Shown here: one piece after another, positions 31,533 through 39,481 of the stretch
Numbering within the stretch: the stretch's first letter is position 1
How the letters are laid out: each line of letters begins with the position of its first letter
From: CAYHWW01 sp964360145
GTDB lineage: Bacteria; Bdellovibrionota; UBA1018; CAYHWW01
Direction: 5' to 3'
NCBI GenBank assembly: GCA_964360145.1
Contig: CAYHWW010000005.1
Coordinates: forward strand, 1 to 54,189
Length of the DNA: 54,189 nucleotides
Program-made: the position numbers and the translations under genes
The notes under the pieces: generated by a model
Told to the model about the DNA's origin: nothing
What the model saw: the letters and a program-made list of their open reading frames with translations, nothing else
The model's database searches: none

Positions 31533-32154
31533 AACACGCCTAGCCTCGGGCCAGGCTCCTTTCGTATTGGGCATCACCGGCGGCAGCGGCTCGGGCAAGA
31601 CGACCCTCGCGCGGCTCCTCGCCAAAGAAGCCGGGGAAGGCACCGCCGCCATCCTCCCGCAGGATTCCTACTACATCGACCAAAGCCATCTCTTCGACGA
31701 AGACGGTGGACGGGTCAACTTCGACCACCCCTCCAGCATCGACTTCAAATTGCTGGCCCAGCATCTCCGCGCTTTGAAGAGCGGCAAAGCCATAGAGCAA
31801 CCCATCTACGACTTCGCCACCCACAAACGCCTACCCCGCACTGAGCCCTTCGCACCTCATGCCCTCATCATCGTGGATGGCACCCTTATCCTCAACGCGC
31901 CTGAGGTGCGTGACTGCTTGGACTTTTCAATTTTCGTAGGCGCCAGCGAAGAACTGCGCTTTCAACGGCGTTTGAAGCGTGACGTGGAAGAGCGAGGCCG
32001 CACCCCCGAAGGCGTGCGCAAGCAATTCCTGCAGCAAGTGAAGCCCATGCACGACCAATTCGTGGAGCCTTCGTCCGAACATGCCAACGCCATCATCTCA
32101 GGGGAGACCAGCCTCGCTGAAAGCCTTCAGGCGATCCTCGCTGCGTTGATTTGA
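31507..32154 (+). CDS. udk: Uridine kinase
   Basis: A 215-residue P-loop kinase that phosphorylates uridine or cytidine to the monophosphate. Walker A is GGSGSGKTT (25-33), followed by LPQDSYYIDQS, NFDHPSSIDF and YDFATHKR, all typical of uridine kinases. LIVDGTLIL is the Walker B-like strand. The start is GTG at 31507, 6 bases after GGGAG, giving a 26-bp overlap with upp. The 3' end overlaps the convergent hemH by 57 bp. Together with upp it channels uridine and uracil into UMP for the URC proteins. Confidence 0.92.
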   Translation: MIGSLERFRTRLASGQAPFVLGITGGSGSGKTTLARLLAKEAGEGTAAILPQDSYYIDQSHLFDEDGGRVNFDHPSSIDFKLLAQHLRALKSGKAIEQPIYDFATHKRLPRTEPFAPHALIIVDGTLILNAPEVRDCLDFSIFVGASEELRFQRRLKRDVEERGRTPEGVRKQFLQQVKPMHDQFVEPSSEHANAIISGETSLAESLQAILAALI

Positions 32155-33174
32155 CTTCACCCACTGGCTCACCACAGCCGCCCACCGCGGGTGGTCGTTG
32201 ACACAGGGAATGAACTGAAAGCCCTTGCCCCCCGCTTCGATGAAGCTTTTCCGGGCACGGATCCCGATCTCTTCCAGCGTTTCAAGGCAGTCCGCGGTAA
32301 ACGATGGGCACACCACCGCCATGCTCCTCACCCCTTTGTGGACGAACTGCGGGATGACCACATCAGTGAAGGGCTGGATCCAGGGGGTACGCCCCAGGCG
32401 AGATTGGAAGGACACGGACCAACGCCCCTCTCCAAGCTTGAGGGTCTGGGCAAGCAACCCGGCAGTACGATAACACTGGGCCTGGTAGCACCACGCCAAC
32501 TCGGCGCCTTGGCGCTCGCAGCAGTCCTGGGTTTTGAGGCAATGACTCAGGGACTCATCGCATTTGGTGATGTGGCGCTCCGGCAACCCATGGAAGCTGA
32601 AGAGGACGTGCTCTGGGGCACCAGCGCTGCCCCAGGCCTCTTTGCATACGGCGGCCTGGCTTGCAATGAAGCCAGGATCATCGAAGAACGGCGGGATCAC
32701 CTGCAGTACCGGCGTGTTCCAGAGCTTGCCCGCAACTCGATAGAGTTCCTCCAACGCAGTACCCGTGGAGGAGGAGGCGTATTGAGGATAGAGAGGCACC
32801 GCGACGATGCTCTGACAACCCTTGGCAACGAGGGCGTTGAGCGCCTGCTCGAAAGAAGGACGCCCATAGCGCATGGCCACTTCCACGGCGTAGCTCTCAC
32901 CCAAGAGCGCTGCCACCCGCTGCGCCAGCGCCCGAGAGTGCACCAAGAGCGGGGAGCCTTCCGCCATCCAGACCTGGGCATAGGCCGCCGCCGCACGCCG
33001 GGGCCTGAAAGGCAAAATGATGAGGTGCAGGAGGAGCCAGCGTGCCAGGGCGGGAATGTCCAAAACCCTAGGGTCGGATAAAAACTGCTTCAAATACCGG
33101 CGTACTTCCCGGGGACGGGGCGCATCAGGGGACCCTAAGTTGATGAGGAGCACTCCAGTTTTCATCAGTACCAT
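32098..33174 (-). CDS. hemH: Ferrochelatase
   Basis: A 358-residue enzyme that inserts ferrous iron into protoporphyrin IX, the last step of protohaem synthesis. GVLLINLGSPDAP opens the family, FSFHGLPERHI carries the metal-handling His, and SFQSRLGRTPWIQP and the ETLEEI motif follow. A CESLSHCLKTQDCCER-like cysteine cluster lies just after HGLPERH, in the region typical of proteobacterial ferrochelatases. ATG 33174 is preferred, with GGAAGG 5 bases upstream; ATG 33165 is also possible. The C-terminus overlaps udk on the other strand. Confidence 0.94.
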   Translation of the reverse strand: MVLMKTGVLLINLGSPDAPRPREVRRYLKQFLSDPRVLDIPALARWLLLHLIILPFRPRRAAAAYAQVWMAEGSPLLVHSRALAQRVAALLGESYAVEVAMRYGRPSFEQALNALVAKGCQSIVAVPLYPQYASSSTGTALEELYRVAGKLWNTPVLQVIPPFFDDPGFIASQAAVCKEAWGSAGAPEHVLFSFHGLPERHITKCDESLSHCLKTQDCCERQGAELAWCYQAQCYRTAGLLAQTLKLGEGRWSVSFQSRLGRTPWIQPFTDVVIPQFVHKGVRSMAVVCPSFTADCLETLEEIGIRARKSFIEAGGKGFQFIPCVNDHPRWAAVVSQWVKSNQRSEDRLKAFSEAGLP

Positions 33175-33255
33175 CTTGCCCTTCCTTACTGGCAAAGGAC
33201 ATCCTGTTCAACGGCGCACATTGCCTCCCCCGTGGGACTCCCGTAATATCTTGCA

Positions 33256-34707
33256 ATGAGCTCACCTCTGGCAGCTGTTGCTCTTGGCCTTACTTCCCTG
33301 CTGCCCCTTTCTGATGTGATGGACCGCGGACTGGACGGCATCGAACTTGAGCAGCCCCGTGCCGCCAGCCTGCGCCGTGAAATGGAAGAAGCACGGCTCT
33401 TCGCCGCGAGTCTGCGCCGGGGCACCCTTGGTGCTCTACTCAAACGTGAAAAGCATCCCTCACATCACGCCAAGGCGGAACATCCCTGCAAAGAGGAAGC
33501 GAAAGCCCTGTCAGCCGCCCAGGACCTTGAAGAGCAGCTGCCCGATAAAAACGCTGCCCGTAAAGCCATCGCTCTCTATGAAAAGGCAGCGATGTGCGGC
33601 AAAGACCCTGCCATGGTCGCCAAGGCCCGCTACCGCGGCGCCATGCTCGCGCTATGGCAAGGTGACTGCGCAGGCGCCTTGCCTGCCCTGGAGCATTTAA
33701 TCGAAGGCAGCCGCCAGTATTCTCCCAGAGCGCTGTACTGGGTGGCTCGGTGCCAGGAAAAGGGGGGGCAGAAGCAGAAAGCCGCCCTCACCAAGGCCCG
33801 CCTCCTCGCTGAGCAGCCGTTCAGTTACCATGCCCTTCTCTTAGCGGAACACGCAGGCATGGACCCCCGTCAACTCATGGGCAGTAAAGCCCCCATCGTG
33901 GCCCTGCGCACCGGCAATGCAGCCTGGGACCAGGAGGTTCGCCTGGCGGAGCTTCTTCTGCGGTCCAATGAAGACTCCGCGGCTCGCCGTGTGCTCGCCG
34001 CATTGAAGAGCGGTGCCGCGGGCGTTGGCCTCTCCGCGCAACTCTACATCAGCGTGCTGCAACACAGGGCGGGGGATTATCACGCAAGCTTCATGACCCT
34101 TGCGGAGATTCTACGGCAGAATCAGGGGCTGCTTTCACCGGAAGTGCTGACGCTGCTCTATCCCCAGCCCTACCGCAAGCTCGTGGCCTCCCAGGCTCGG
34201 GGCCAGGACCCCCTCCTCATCACCGCCCTCATGCGCCAGGAGAGCAGCTTCAACCCCCGGGCCCGCTCCCGAGCAGGAGCCCGGGGCCTCATGCAGCTCA
34301 TGCCCTCCACTGTAAGGGAATTTTCAATCTCAGCGGTGCGAAAACTAGAGAAACCAGAGACTAATATCCGTTACGGCGCTCGCTACTTCCGAGGCCTCAT
34401 GGAGCGCTTCGATGGCAAAATCGGGTTGGCTCTCGCGGCCTACAACGCTGGCTACGGTAAAGTGGCCCGCTGGATGAAGCGCTATCCCACCACGGACCTC
34501 GCCCTCTTCCTCGACCTGATCCCCTACACCGAGACCCGGGAGTACGTGAGCATCATCGCCCGCAATCACTTTTGGTACCGGTGGATGGAGGCCGAGGGGC
34601 GAATCCCTCAGGCAACGCGCTTGTGGGGACTGCCCGTCATCGTAAAGAGTACAGCGCCAATGGCGGCCGAACTGATGAATAAGGCGAAACCGCCGCTCCA
34701 ACCGTAG
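33256..34707 (+). CDS. Soluble lytic murein transglycosylase (Slt-like)
   Basis: A 483-residue protein. The first about 20 residues are hydrophobic and may be an export signal, though they lack basic residues. Residues about 85-300 are TPR-like helical repeats. The SLT catalytic domain follows: ALMRQESSFNPRARS with the catalytic Glu, GARGLMQLMPST, and LALAAYNAGYGKVARW. It cleaves peptidoglycan glycans to anhydro-muropeptides in the periplasm. The last 100 bp overlap the convergent organophosphate antiporter gene, a long coding overlap. Confidence 0.9.
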   Translation: MSSPLAAVALGLTSLLPLSDVMDRGLDGIELEQPRAASLRREMEEARLFAASLRRGTLGALLKREKHPSHHAKAEHPCKEEAKALSAAQDLEEQLPDKNAARKAIALYEKAAMCGKDPAMVAKARYRGAMLALWQGDCAGALPALEHLIEGSRQYSPRALYWVARCQEKGGQKQKAALTKARLLAEQPFSYHALLLAEHAGMDPRQLMGSKAPIVALRTGNAAWDQEVRLAELLLRSNEDSAARRVLAALKSGAAGVGLSAQLYISVLQHRAGDYHASFMTLAEILRQNQGLLSPEVLTLLYPQPYRKLVASQARGQDPLLITALMRQESSFNPRARSRAGARGLMQLMPSTVREFSISAVRKLEKPETNIRYGARYFRGLMERFDGKIGLALAAYNAGYGKVARWMKRYPTTDLALFLDLIPYTETREYVSIIARNHFWYRWMEAEGRIPQATRLWGLPVIVKSTAPMAAELMNKAKPPLQP

Positions 34708-35936
34708 TGCTGCACGATCCAGCCGGTGCCGATCCCAGACACGATGCTGCCCATGTAGCCCATGAAACCGTTCATGCCGTTGGCCGTGGCGGAGGCCGCC
34801 TTGCCAGAAACGTCCGCCGTGCACACGCCCACAAGCAGCTGCGGGCCATAGACCAAGAAGCCCACGGCGCCCAAGAGGGCTGCGTCCACCATGGGGTAGC
34901 CGCCGGGTACCAGCCAGAAGCCCCAAACGGTGAAGGCCAAAACCACCATGTAGAAAACGTTGACGAGGTAGCGCTTACTCGTGAAGTAGCGATCCGAAAC
35001 CCAGCCTGCCAATAATGAGCCTGCGATGCCGAGAAACTCGAAAAGGGCCGTCTTGACGGCGGCAGAAGCGATGGTGGAGTGTTTCACCTCCACTAAAAAA
35101 GTGGGGGCCCAGTCCATGGCGCCGTAGCGCACGAGGTAAACGAAGAAGTTGGCGATGGAGAGCATCCAAATTTGCTTGTTCTTCAGTACACCTTCAAAAA
35201 GGATCTTCTTCCAATCATCACCTTCATCCACGGTGCCTGCGTGCTCCACGGAATGGTCATTGCGGTAGTCTTCGATGCTGGGCAACCCCATGGATTCCGG
35301 CGTATCCCGCAGGCGCTCGAACAGGAAGATGGCGCAAACCACGCCGATGGCCGCGGGAACGAAAAATGCCGAACGCCAGCCGTAATTTTGCGCGAGAAAG
35401 CCCGCTAGGATGAGGATGAGGCCACCGCCCACCTGGTGGGAGATATTCCAAAAGCCCCACTTGGTGCCCAACTCATTGGGGCTATACCAATGGCACATGA
35501 GGCGCACGCACACCGGCGCGCCCATGGACTGGAAATACCCGTTCAACGCCCATGCGACTCCCAACATCATGAATGACGAGCTCAGACCGAAGAACACATT
35601 CATGAGCGCTGACATAATCAGGCCAAAGGCGATAAAGTAACGGGCATTGGCGCGATCGGCCAAGACGCCATTGGTGAACTTGCTGACACCGTAGACGAAG
35701 TAATGGATGGACCATATGGAGCCGATGACGGTTTTGCTCAAGCCCAGCTCCGCGATGAGGCTCGGCGTGGCAGCTGATAGATTTTTACGGCAGAAGTAGA
35801 AAATAGCGTAACCGATGAAGGTCGCATACAGCGTGCGGATGCGCCAATGGCCGTAGAGCCGATGCATTTTGGATTTGTCCCGGATGGGCTTGCCGAGCTT
35901 GGGGGCTTTGAAGGGGGCAATGAGCTTTGCCAGCAT
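34608..35936 (-). CDS. Organophosphate:phosphate antiporter family MFS protein (GlpT/UhpT/UhpC type)
   Basis: A 442-residue twelve-helix MFS protein. YATFIGYAIFYFCRKNLSAA near residues 38-57 is the OPA signature with the conserved Arg, and GFWNISHQVGGGL is the family loop with a second key residue. VLADRANARYFI is the MFS A-motif. Members exchange glycerol-3-phosphate or hexose-phosphate for phosphate; UhpC is a sensor. The substrate cannot be decided. It starts 9 bp after the 580-residue-type membrane protein gene, so the two are probably cotranscribed. Confidence 0.9.
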   Translation of the reverse strand: MLAKLIAPFKAPKLGKPIRDKSKMHRLYGHWRIRTLYATFIGYAIFYFCRKNLSAATPSLIAELGLSKTVIGSIWSIHYFVYGVSKFTNGVLADRANARYFIAFGLIMSALMNVFFGLSSSFMMLGVAWALNGYFQSMGAPVCVRLMCHWYSPNELGTKWGFWNISHQVGGGLILILAGFLAQNYGWRSAFFVPAAIGVVCAIFLFERLRDTPESMGLPSIEDYRNDHSVEHAGTVDEGDDWKKILFEGVLKNKQIWMLSIANFFVYLVRYGAMDWAPTFLVEVKHSTIASAAVKTALFEFLGIAGSLLAGWVSDRYFTSKRYLVNVFYMVVLAFTVWGFWLVPGGYPMVDAALLGAVGFLVYGPQLLVGVCTADVSGKAASATANGMNGFMGYMGSIVSGIGTGWIVQHYGWSGGFALFISSAAIGAVLFTMTGSPHKRVA

Positions 35937-35945
35937 GGGAAGTTC

Positions 35946-37676
35946 CTACTTTTGAAGGACGAGAAAAGTTTCACAGGGGGGTAATCGACGACCCCGCATG
36001 CGGTCCCAGGCCGTGCGCAGCGCATCACCAATGCTGTGGCGCTTCCGTGAGAGCTCAATGCTCACACCCACAACAGACATAGCTACCATGGCATCCCTCA
36101 AACCAATTTCGGTGATGGTGGCGGGCAGCGTGGTGGCCAGCTCCTGGAGCCAGGGCATAGCCAGCAGCGCCTCGCCCACCGTCCACTGGAAGATGTCTCC
36201 CATGGCCACCACGGCCCACAATGCGTTAAATATGCCGAAGGCCGCTACGGCGTGGCGGCGCATATTGCGGCTGTTGTAGTGATTCCGAAGTCGTTCGAGG
36301 AAATACTGGATGGGGCCCTTGGAATACACGTTTCGCAACGAGCTCATGAAGCCCTCCGCGAAAAGAGATGCTGCAAGCGCGGACCCCAGCATCCAGTGGC
36401 CATCGAGGCCGAACGCGGCATTGGTGACGAGCAAAAGACCGTAACGATAGAGGATGGAATGAACGAGGTTGCTGCCAAGCAGGTAACCCGCGTTCTTATC
36501 AAAGCGGTTGGTGCGGAAATCAAAACTGATGCCCTGGCCGTGGAATGCGCTCAGCGGCTGCTGGTTATAGACGAAGATGAGCTTATCTAGAGCCGCGTAA
36601 ACAAGGGGCAACACAGTATTCACTATTTCGCCGTGGGCCATGTCTCTCTGCAGAGACTGATCCACGGCCCATGTCGTGAAGGCCACGGTGCCACCAGCGA
36701 GGGCAAACTCAAGCACCTTGTCGAGGGCGGTGCGGGCGCGATTCACTTCACGGAACTCCCGGGTGAACAACCGGCCGAAATCCTTCAAGCGAGTCCACCA
36801 GCCCTTGGGGGCCGCGGGCTGGGTTTGGTACTCGATGAGCTCGCTGCGCTTCAGCATGCCGATGGCGAGCAGCGCACGCTCTTTTGCGGAGGCCACGGCT
36901 GCCCGAAGTCGAGGCAACATGCCTCGGGTTTCTTCGCGGTCGGCAACAGGCACGTTGGTGACGAGGCGATCCAACTCAGCGTCGGCAGCATGCTGGATAC
37001 CGGCCACATCCCGCTCCATGCTTGCGGCATCGACGGTGCTCACCTCCACTTTGAAGCCCGCCGTGCGGTAGATGAGCAGCAAGCGATATAAATCCTGGGG
37101 ACGCTGCTCTGAGAACCGGTAAATACGCACCTTCTTCAACGCCACGCGGGGGTCCGCGAGGTATCCGCTCCACAGCGCGCAGGCCTCGTTGACGCGACCC
37201 CGTGCCAGGGTGAGCTCGAGCCAGTAGCGCGCCCGTCGCGTGGGGCTCAGCGTAGCTTCCATCATGCTGAGGTTTTCATGGGAGTCGGCCCCCATGGCCA
37301 ACAGCAAAAGACGACGCGTGGTGATATCAGTGACTTCGCCCAGAACCAGGTACTCTTCGTCGTAGGCTTCATAGAACCCTTGGAGCACTTGAGCTTCCCG
37401 CTCCGTGCCGCGACCGAACTCCAGGAACTCCGTGGGAAGGAAGTCCGACAGCGCTTTGTGGGGTTTATATTCCTGGATGCGGCGTTGCGCATAGGCACTC
37501 ACGGATGCAGCGCCAGTGAAAACCTCGGTGGTCGCACGCTGGCGCAGGTGAGACAGCGCCTCCTGCAGCGGCTCCACGCCATCGTCGGCACGGACGAGAG
37601 TGTTGCCGCCACCACCGCAGAACAGCGACAGCGCTAGAACCAACACAGGGTGTAGCCTCAACGTTGTGGAACCCAA
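35946..37676 (-). CDS. Exported multi-helix membrane protein, unknown
   Basis: A roughly 576-residue protein that I do not recognise. An N-terminal signal-like segment (LHPVLVLALSLFCGGGG) is followed by about 260 polar helical residues and then at least six hydrophobic segments between residues 310 and 560. No enzyme motif is seen. No ATG is present near the start; TTG at 37676 is chosen because GGGAGG lies 4 bases upstream, while TTG 37688 is in the same frame. It precedes the organophosphate antiporter by 9 bp and may work with it. Confidence 0.6.
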   Translation of the reverse strand: MGSTTLRLHPVLVLALSLFCGGGGNTLVRADDGVEPLQEALSHLRQRATTEVFTGAASVSAYAQRRIQEYKPHKALSDFLPTEFLEFGRGTEREAQVLQGFYEAYDEEYLVLGEVTDITTRRLLLLAMGADSHENLSMMEATLSPTRRARYWLELTLARGRVNEACALWSGYLADPRVALKKVRIYRFSEQRPQDLYRLLLIYRTAGFKVEVSTVDAASMERDVAGIQHAADAELDRLVTNVPVADREETRGMLPRLRAAVASAKERALLAIGMLKRSELIEYQTQPAAPKGWWTRLKDFGRLFTREFREVNRARTALDKVLEFALAGGTVAFTTWAVDQSLQRDMAHGEIVNTVLPLVYAALDKLIFVYNQQPLSAFHGQGISFDFRTNRFDKNAGYLLGSNLVHSILYRYGLLLVTNAAFGLDGHWMLGSALAASLFAEGFMSSLRNVYSKGPIQYFLERLRNHYNSRNMRRHAVAAFGIFNALWAVVAMGDIFQWTVGEALLAMPWLQELATTLPATITEIGLRDAMVAMSVVGVSIELSRKRHSIGDALRTAWDRMRGRRLPPCETFLVLQK

Positions 37677-37804
37677 ATCCCCTCCCAAGAACCTGCAAGT
37701 GCTGAGCTTTCAACCAATTCGGTTCACCTTCCGCAATACTTTTAGTTGCTCTGCGTCAAAATAAAGTTCTTGAACCGACTCAATCAGTCTGTTTCTCTCA
37801 GGAT

Positions 37805-38341
37805 ATGGTCGGTGCCAAATTCCTCCGTTTGCTAAAAAAAGGCCGTGCGCTGAGCACCGTGGACGTACTGACCGCCTTTGACTTCATCCCGGACACTAAA
37901 AAACTTGAGTTATATCCTCCGTTTTTCCTTATGGGAGTGAAGGTCATCAGAGTCGCGGAGGATTTCCGCCACCTGACCGTGCGCCTGCCTCTGCGCTGGT
38001 ACGGACGGAACCACCACTCCACCATGTTCGGGGGCTTCATGGCGGCAGTGGCTGATCCCCTCCCCGCCTTGCTTTGCGCCAAACTCTTTCCCCACTGCGA
38101 TGTCTGGACCAAGCGCATGAGCATCACTTTTCTCCGCCCCGGCCGCACGGACCTGGAAGTACGAATGGACATCACCCCAGAGCAGATTGATGCCATCCAA
38201 CAAGAGCTGGATGGCAATGGTTCAGCCACCCCTCAGTTTGAGTTCTTCTACTGGGACCAGAAGAACCGCCGCGTGGCTCGCATCAAAAACATAGTGGCGA
38301 TGAAAAAACGCTCCGAGAAAAAAAAGCCTCAAGCGCCATGA
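37805..38341 (+). CDS. DUF4442 / hotdog thioesterase-like protein
   Basis: A 178-residue protein of the DUF4442 type, a hotdog fold related to PaaI thioesterases. The core reads YPPFFLMGVKVIRVAEDFRH, PLRWYGRNHHSTMFGGFMAA, then DVWTKRMSITFLRPGRTDL. The NHHSTMFGG segment corresponds to the NHxGxxxGG active-site region of the superfamily. It may hydrolyse an acyl-CoA; the substrate is unknown. The C-terminus is lysine-rich. The stop overlaps the truncated haemoglobin start (ATGA at 38338-38341). Confidence 0.78.
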   Translation: MVGAKFLRLLKKGRALSTVDVLTAFDFIPDTKKLELYPPFFLMGVKVIRVAEDFRHLTVRLPLRWYGRNHHSTMFGGFMAAVADPLPALLCAKLFPHCDVWTKRMSITFLRPGRTDLEVRMDITPEQIDAIQQELDGNGSATPQFEFFYWDQKNRRVARIKNIVAMKKRSEKKKPQAP

Positions 38342-38772
38342 GCAAAAGGCCCCCGGGCACCGGCGTGCCTTTGCACAACCGCGCTCTCGCACGGGTGTTT
38401 GAGAACCTGGGCGGCCCCACGGGCGGTGGCCGCCAACGCGTGCGGGCGCTGCTCCTTGAGTTTTACCGGCGCATGACCACTGACATCATGCTCCTACATT
38501 TCTTCGTGGATCGCGACATCGCGGCCATCGCTGAAAGGCAGAGCGAGTTTCTGCTGCGGGCCATGGGTGCTGCTCCTACCTACTCTGGCAAGGCCCCGGC
38601 GGACGCCCACGGCGCGCTGCCCTCGATCTTAGAGGGGCACTTCAACCGGCGCTTGGTGCTCCTGCGCCAGGTTTTGCTCGAAGGGGGCTTGAGCGAGGCG
38701 GATGCGGATGCCTGGGTGAGCTTTGAGGATGCGTTTCGTGGGACTCTCGTGGAGGGCTCTACAGCCTGCTAA
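38338..38772 (+). CDS. Truncated haemoglobin
   Basis: A 144-residue 2/2 globin. LLLEFYRRMTTDIMLLHFF matches the B-helix to E-helix start of trHbs, RQSEFLLRAMG the E helix, and YSGKAPADAHGALPSI the segment with proximal His91. It binds haem and may handle oxygen, NO or act in electron transfer. It has about 30 extra N-terminal residues. It is coupled by ATGA to the DUF4442 gene and its 3' end overlaps the convergent vapC gene by 14 bp. Confidence 0.82.
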   Translation: MSKRPPGTGVPLHNRALARVFENLGGPTGGGRQRVRALLLEFYRRMTTDIMLLHFFVDRDIAAIAERQSEFLLRAMGAAPTYSGKAPADAHGALPSILEGHFNRRLVLLRQVLLEGGLSEADADAWVSFEDAFRGTLVEGSTAC

Positions 38773-39166
38773 GATTGGGCGTTCTTTTCGACCACGCTGC
38801 CGCGAGCTGCTTATCGAGAGTCACGAGATCAATACCCAGAGTCTCAGCCAGCCAGAAGTAGCTCGCATCGTAGATGGTCAGGCCATGTTTTTCCGCAACT
38901 ACAGCGACAGAGTCGACGGGCACATCGACCCGCTCAATGGTTGCCTCGCAGTAGATCTGATAGCACTCTTCAAGTTGTTGTCGAAGCTGGGGATAGGCTT
39001 TGATTTTTTTCAGATAGACGGAACCAATCTCATAGTCGATCAAGGTGGGCGCTACCCACGTGCTGTTCGACAGCCTTCGCTCCAGGAGCTCGGCTTCAGG
39101 CTCTCTGAAAAAAATGGAACTGATGGCGGACGCGTCCACGACGAATCTAGCGACGGTCTCTGTCAT
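38759..39166 (-). CDS. PIN-domain toxin (VapC/FitB-like)
   Basis: A 135-residue PIN-domain ribonuclease. The four acidic residues expected for metal binding are visible: Asp11 in FVVDASA, Glu46 in DYEIG, Asp100 in IYDASYFWLAETLG and Asp118 in LVTLDKQL. Such toxins cleave tRNA or rRNA when freed from the antitoxin. The start overlaps the antitoxin gene by 20 bp, the usual coupling. It is followed on the other strand by the truncated haemoglobin. Confidence 0.9.
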   Translation of the reverse strand: MTETVARFVVDASAISSIFFREPEAELLERRLSNSTWVAPTLIDYEIGSVYLKKIKAYPQLRQQLEECYQIYCEATIERVDVPVDSVAVVAEKHGLTIYDASYFWLAETLGIDLVTLDKQLAAAWSKRTPNLSRL

Positions 39167-39383
39167 CGCGAACCGCCTTTACCGACTCAGAAGCTGTTTT
39201 TAGCGTGACTTTTCGAAGCCGGTGGATGGACTCGTCCACGGAAACAGAGCGGGGCCGATCAAGGCTCTCTTCCAAAATGGTGATCAACTCGCCCTGGAGC
39301 GAGCGGTGATTTTTTTCAGCTCTTTTGCGCAGTTTTTCCATTAAAGCATCGGGAACGGCTTTGATAGACATGTTTACAGGCAT
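39147..39383 (-). CDS. FitA-like ribbon-helix-helix antitoxin
   Basis: A 78-residue antitoxin. The N-terminal MSIKAVPDALMEKLRKRAEK with HRSLQGELITILEES is the FitA/VapB ribbon-helix-helix DNA-binding domain; the C-terminal tail wraps the toxin in known complexes. It should neutralise the PIN toxin and repress the operon. The ATG at 39383 has GGAG about 6 bases upstream. The promoter at 39404-39432 overlaps a repeated GGATCT element that is a likely operator. Confidence 0.88.
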   Translation of the reverse strand: MPVNMSIKAVPDALMEKLRKRAEKNHRSLQGELITILEESLDRPRSVSVDESIHRLRKVTLKTASESVKAVRDDRDRR

Positions 39384-39403
39384 AATAGCTCCAATTAAGA
39401 TCC

Positions 39404-39432
39404 ATTATAGATCCAAAATGGAATAAAATCAA
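39404..39432 (-). promoter_or_regulatory. Promoter of the FitA/VapC module
   Basis: Reading leftward: TTGATT (39432-39427), exactly 17 bases, TATAAT (39409-39404). The motif TGGATCT occurs twice, once on each side of the -10 box, and probably binds the antitoxin. Confidence 0.82.
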
Positions 39433-39481
39433 CCTCACTAACGCGTCACAGCTAAGTGACGGTAAGTCTGAGTGATTCGCC

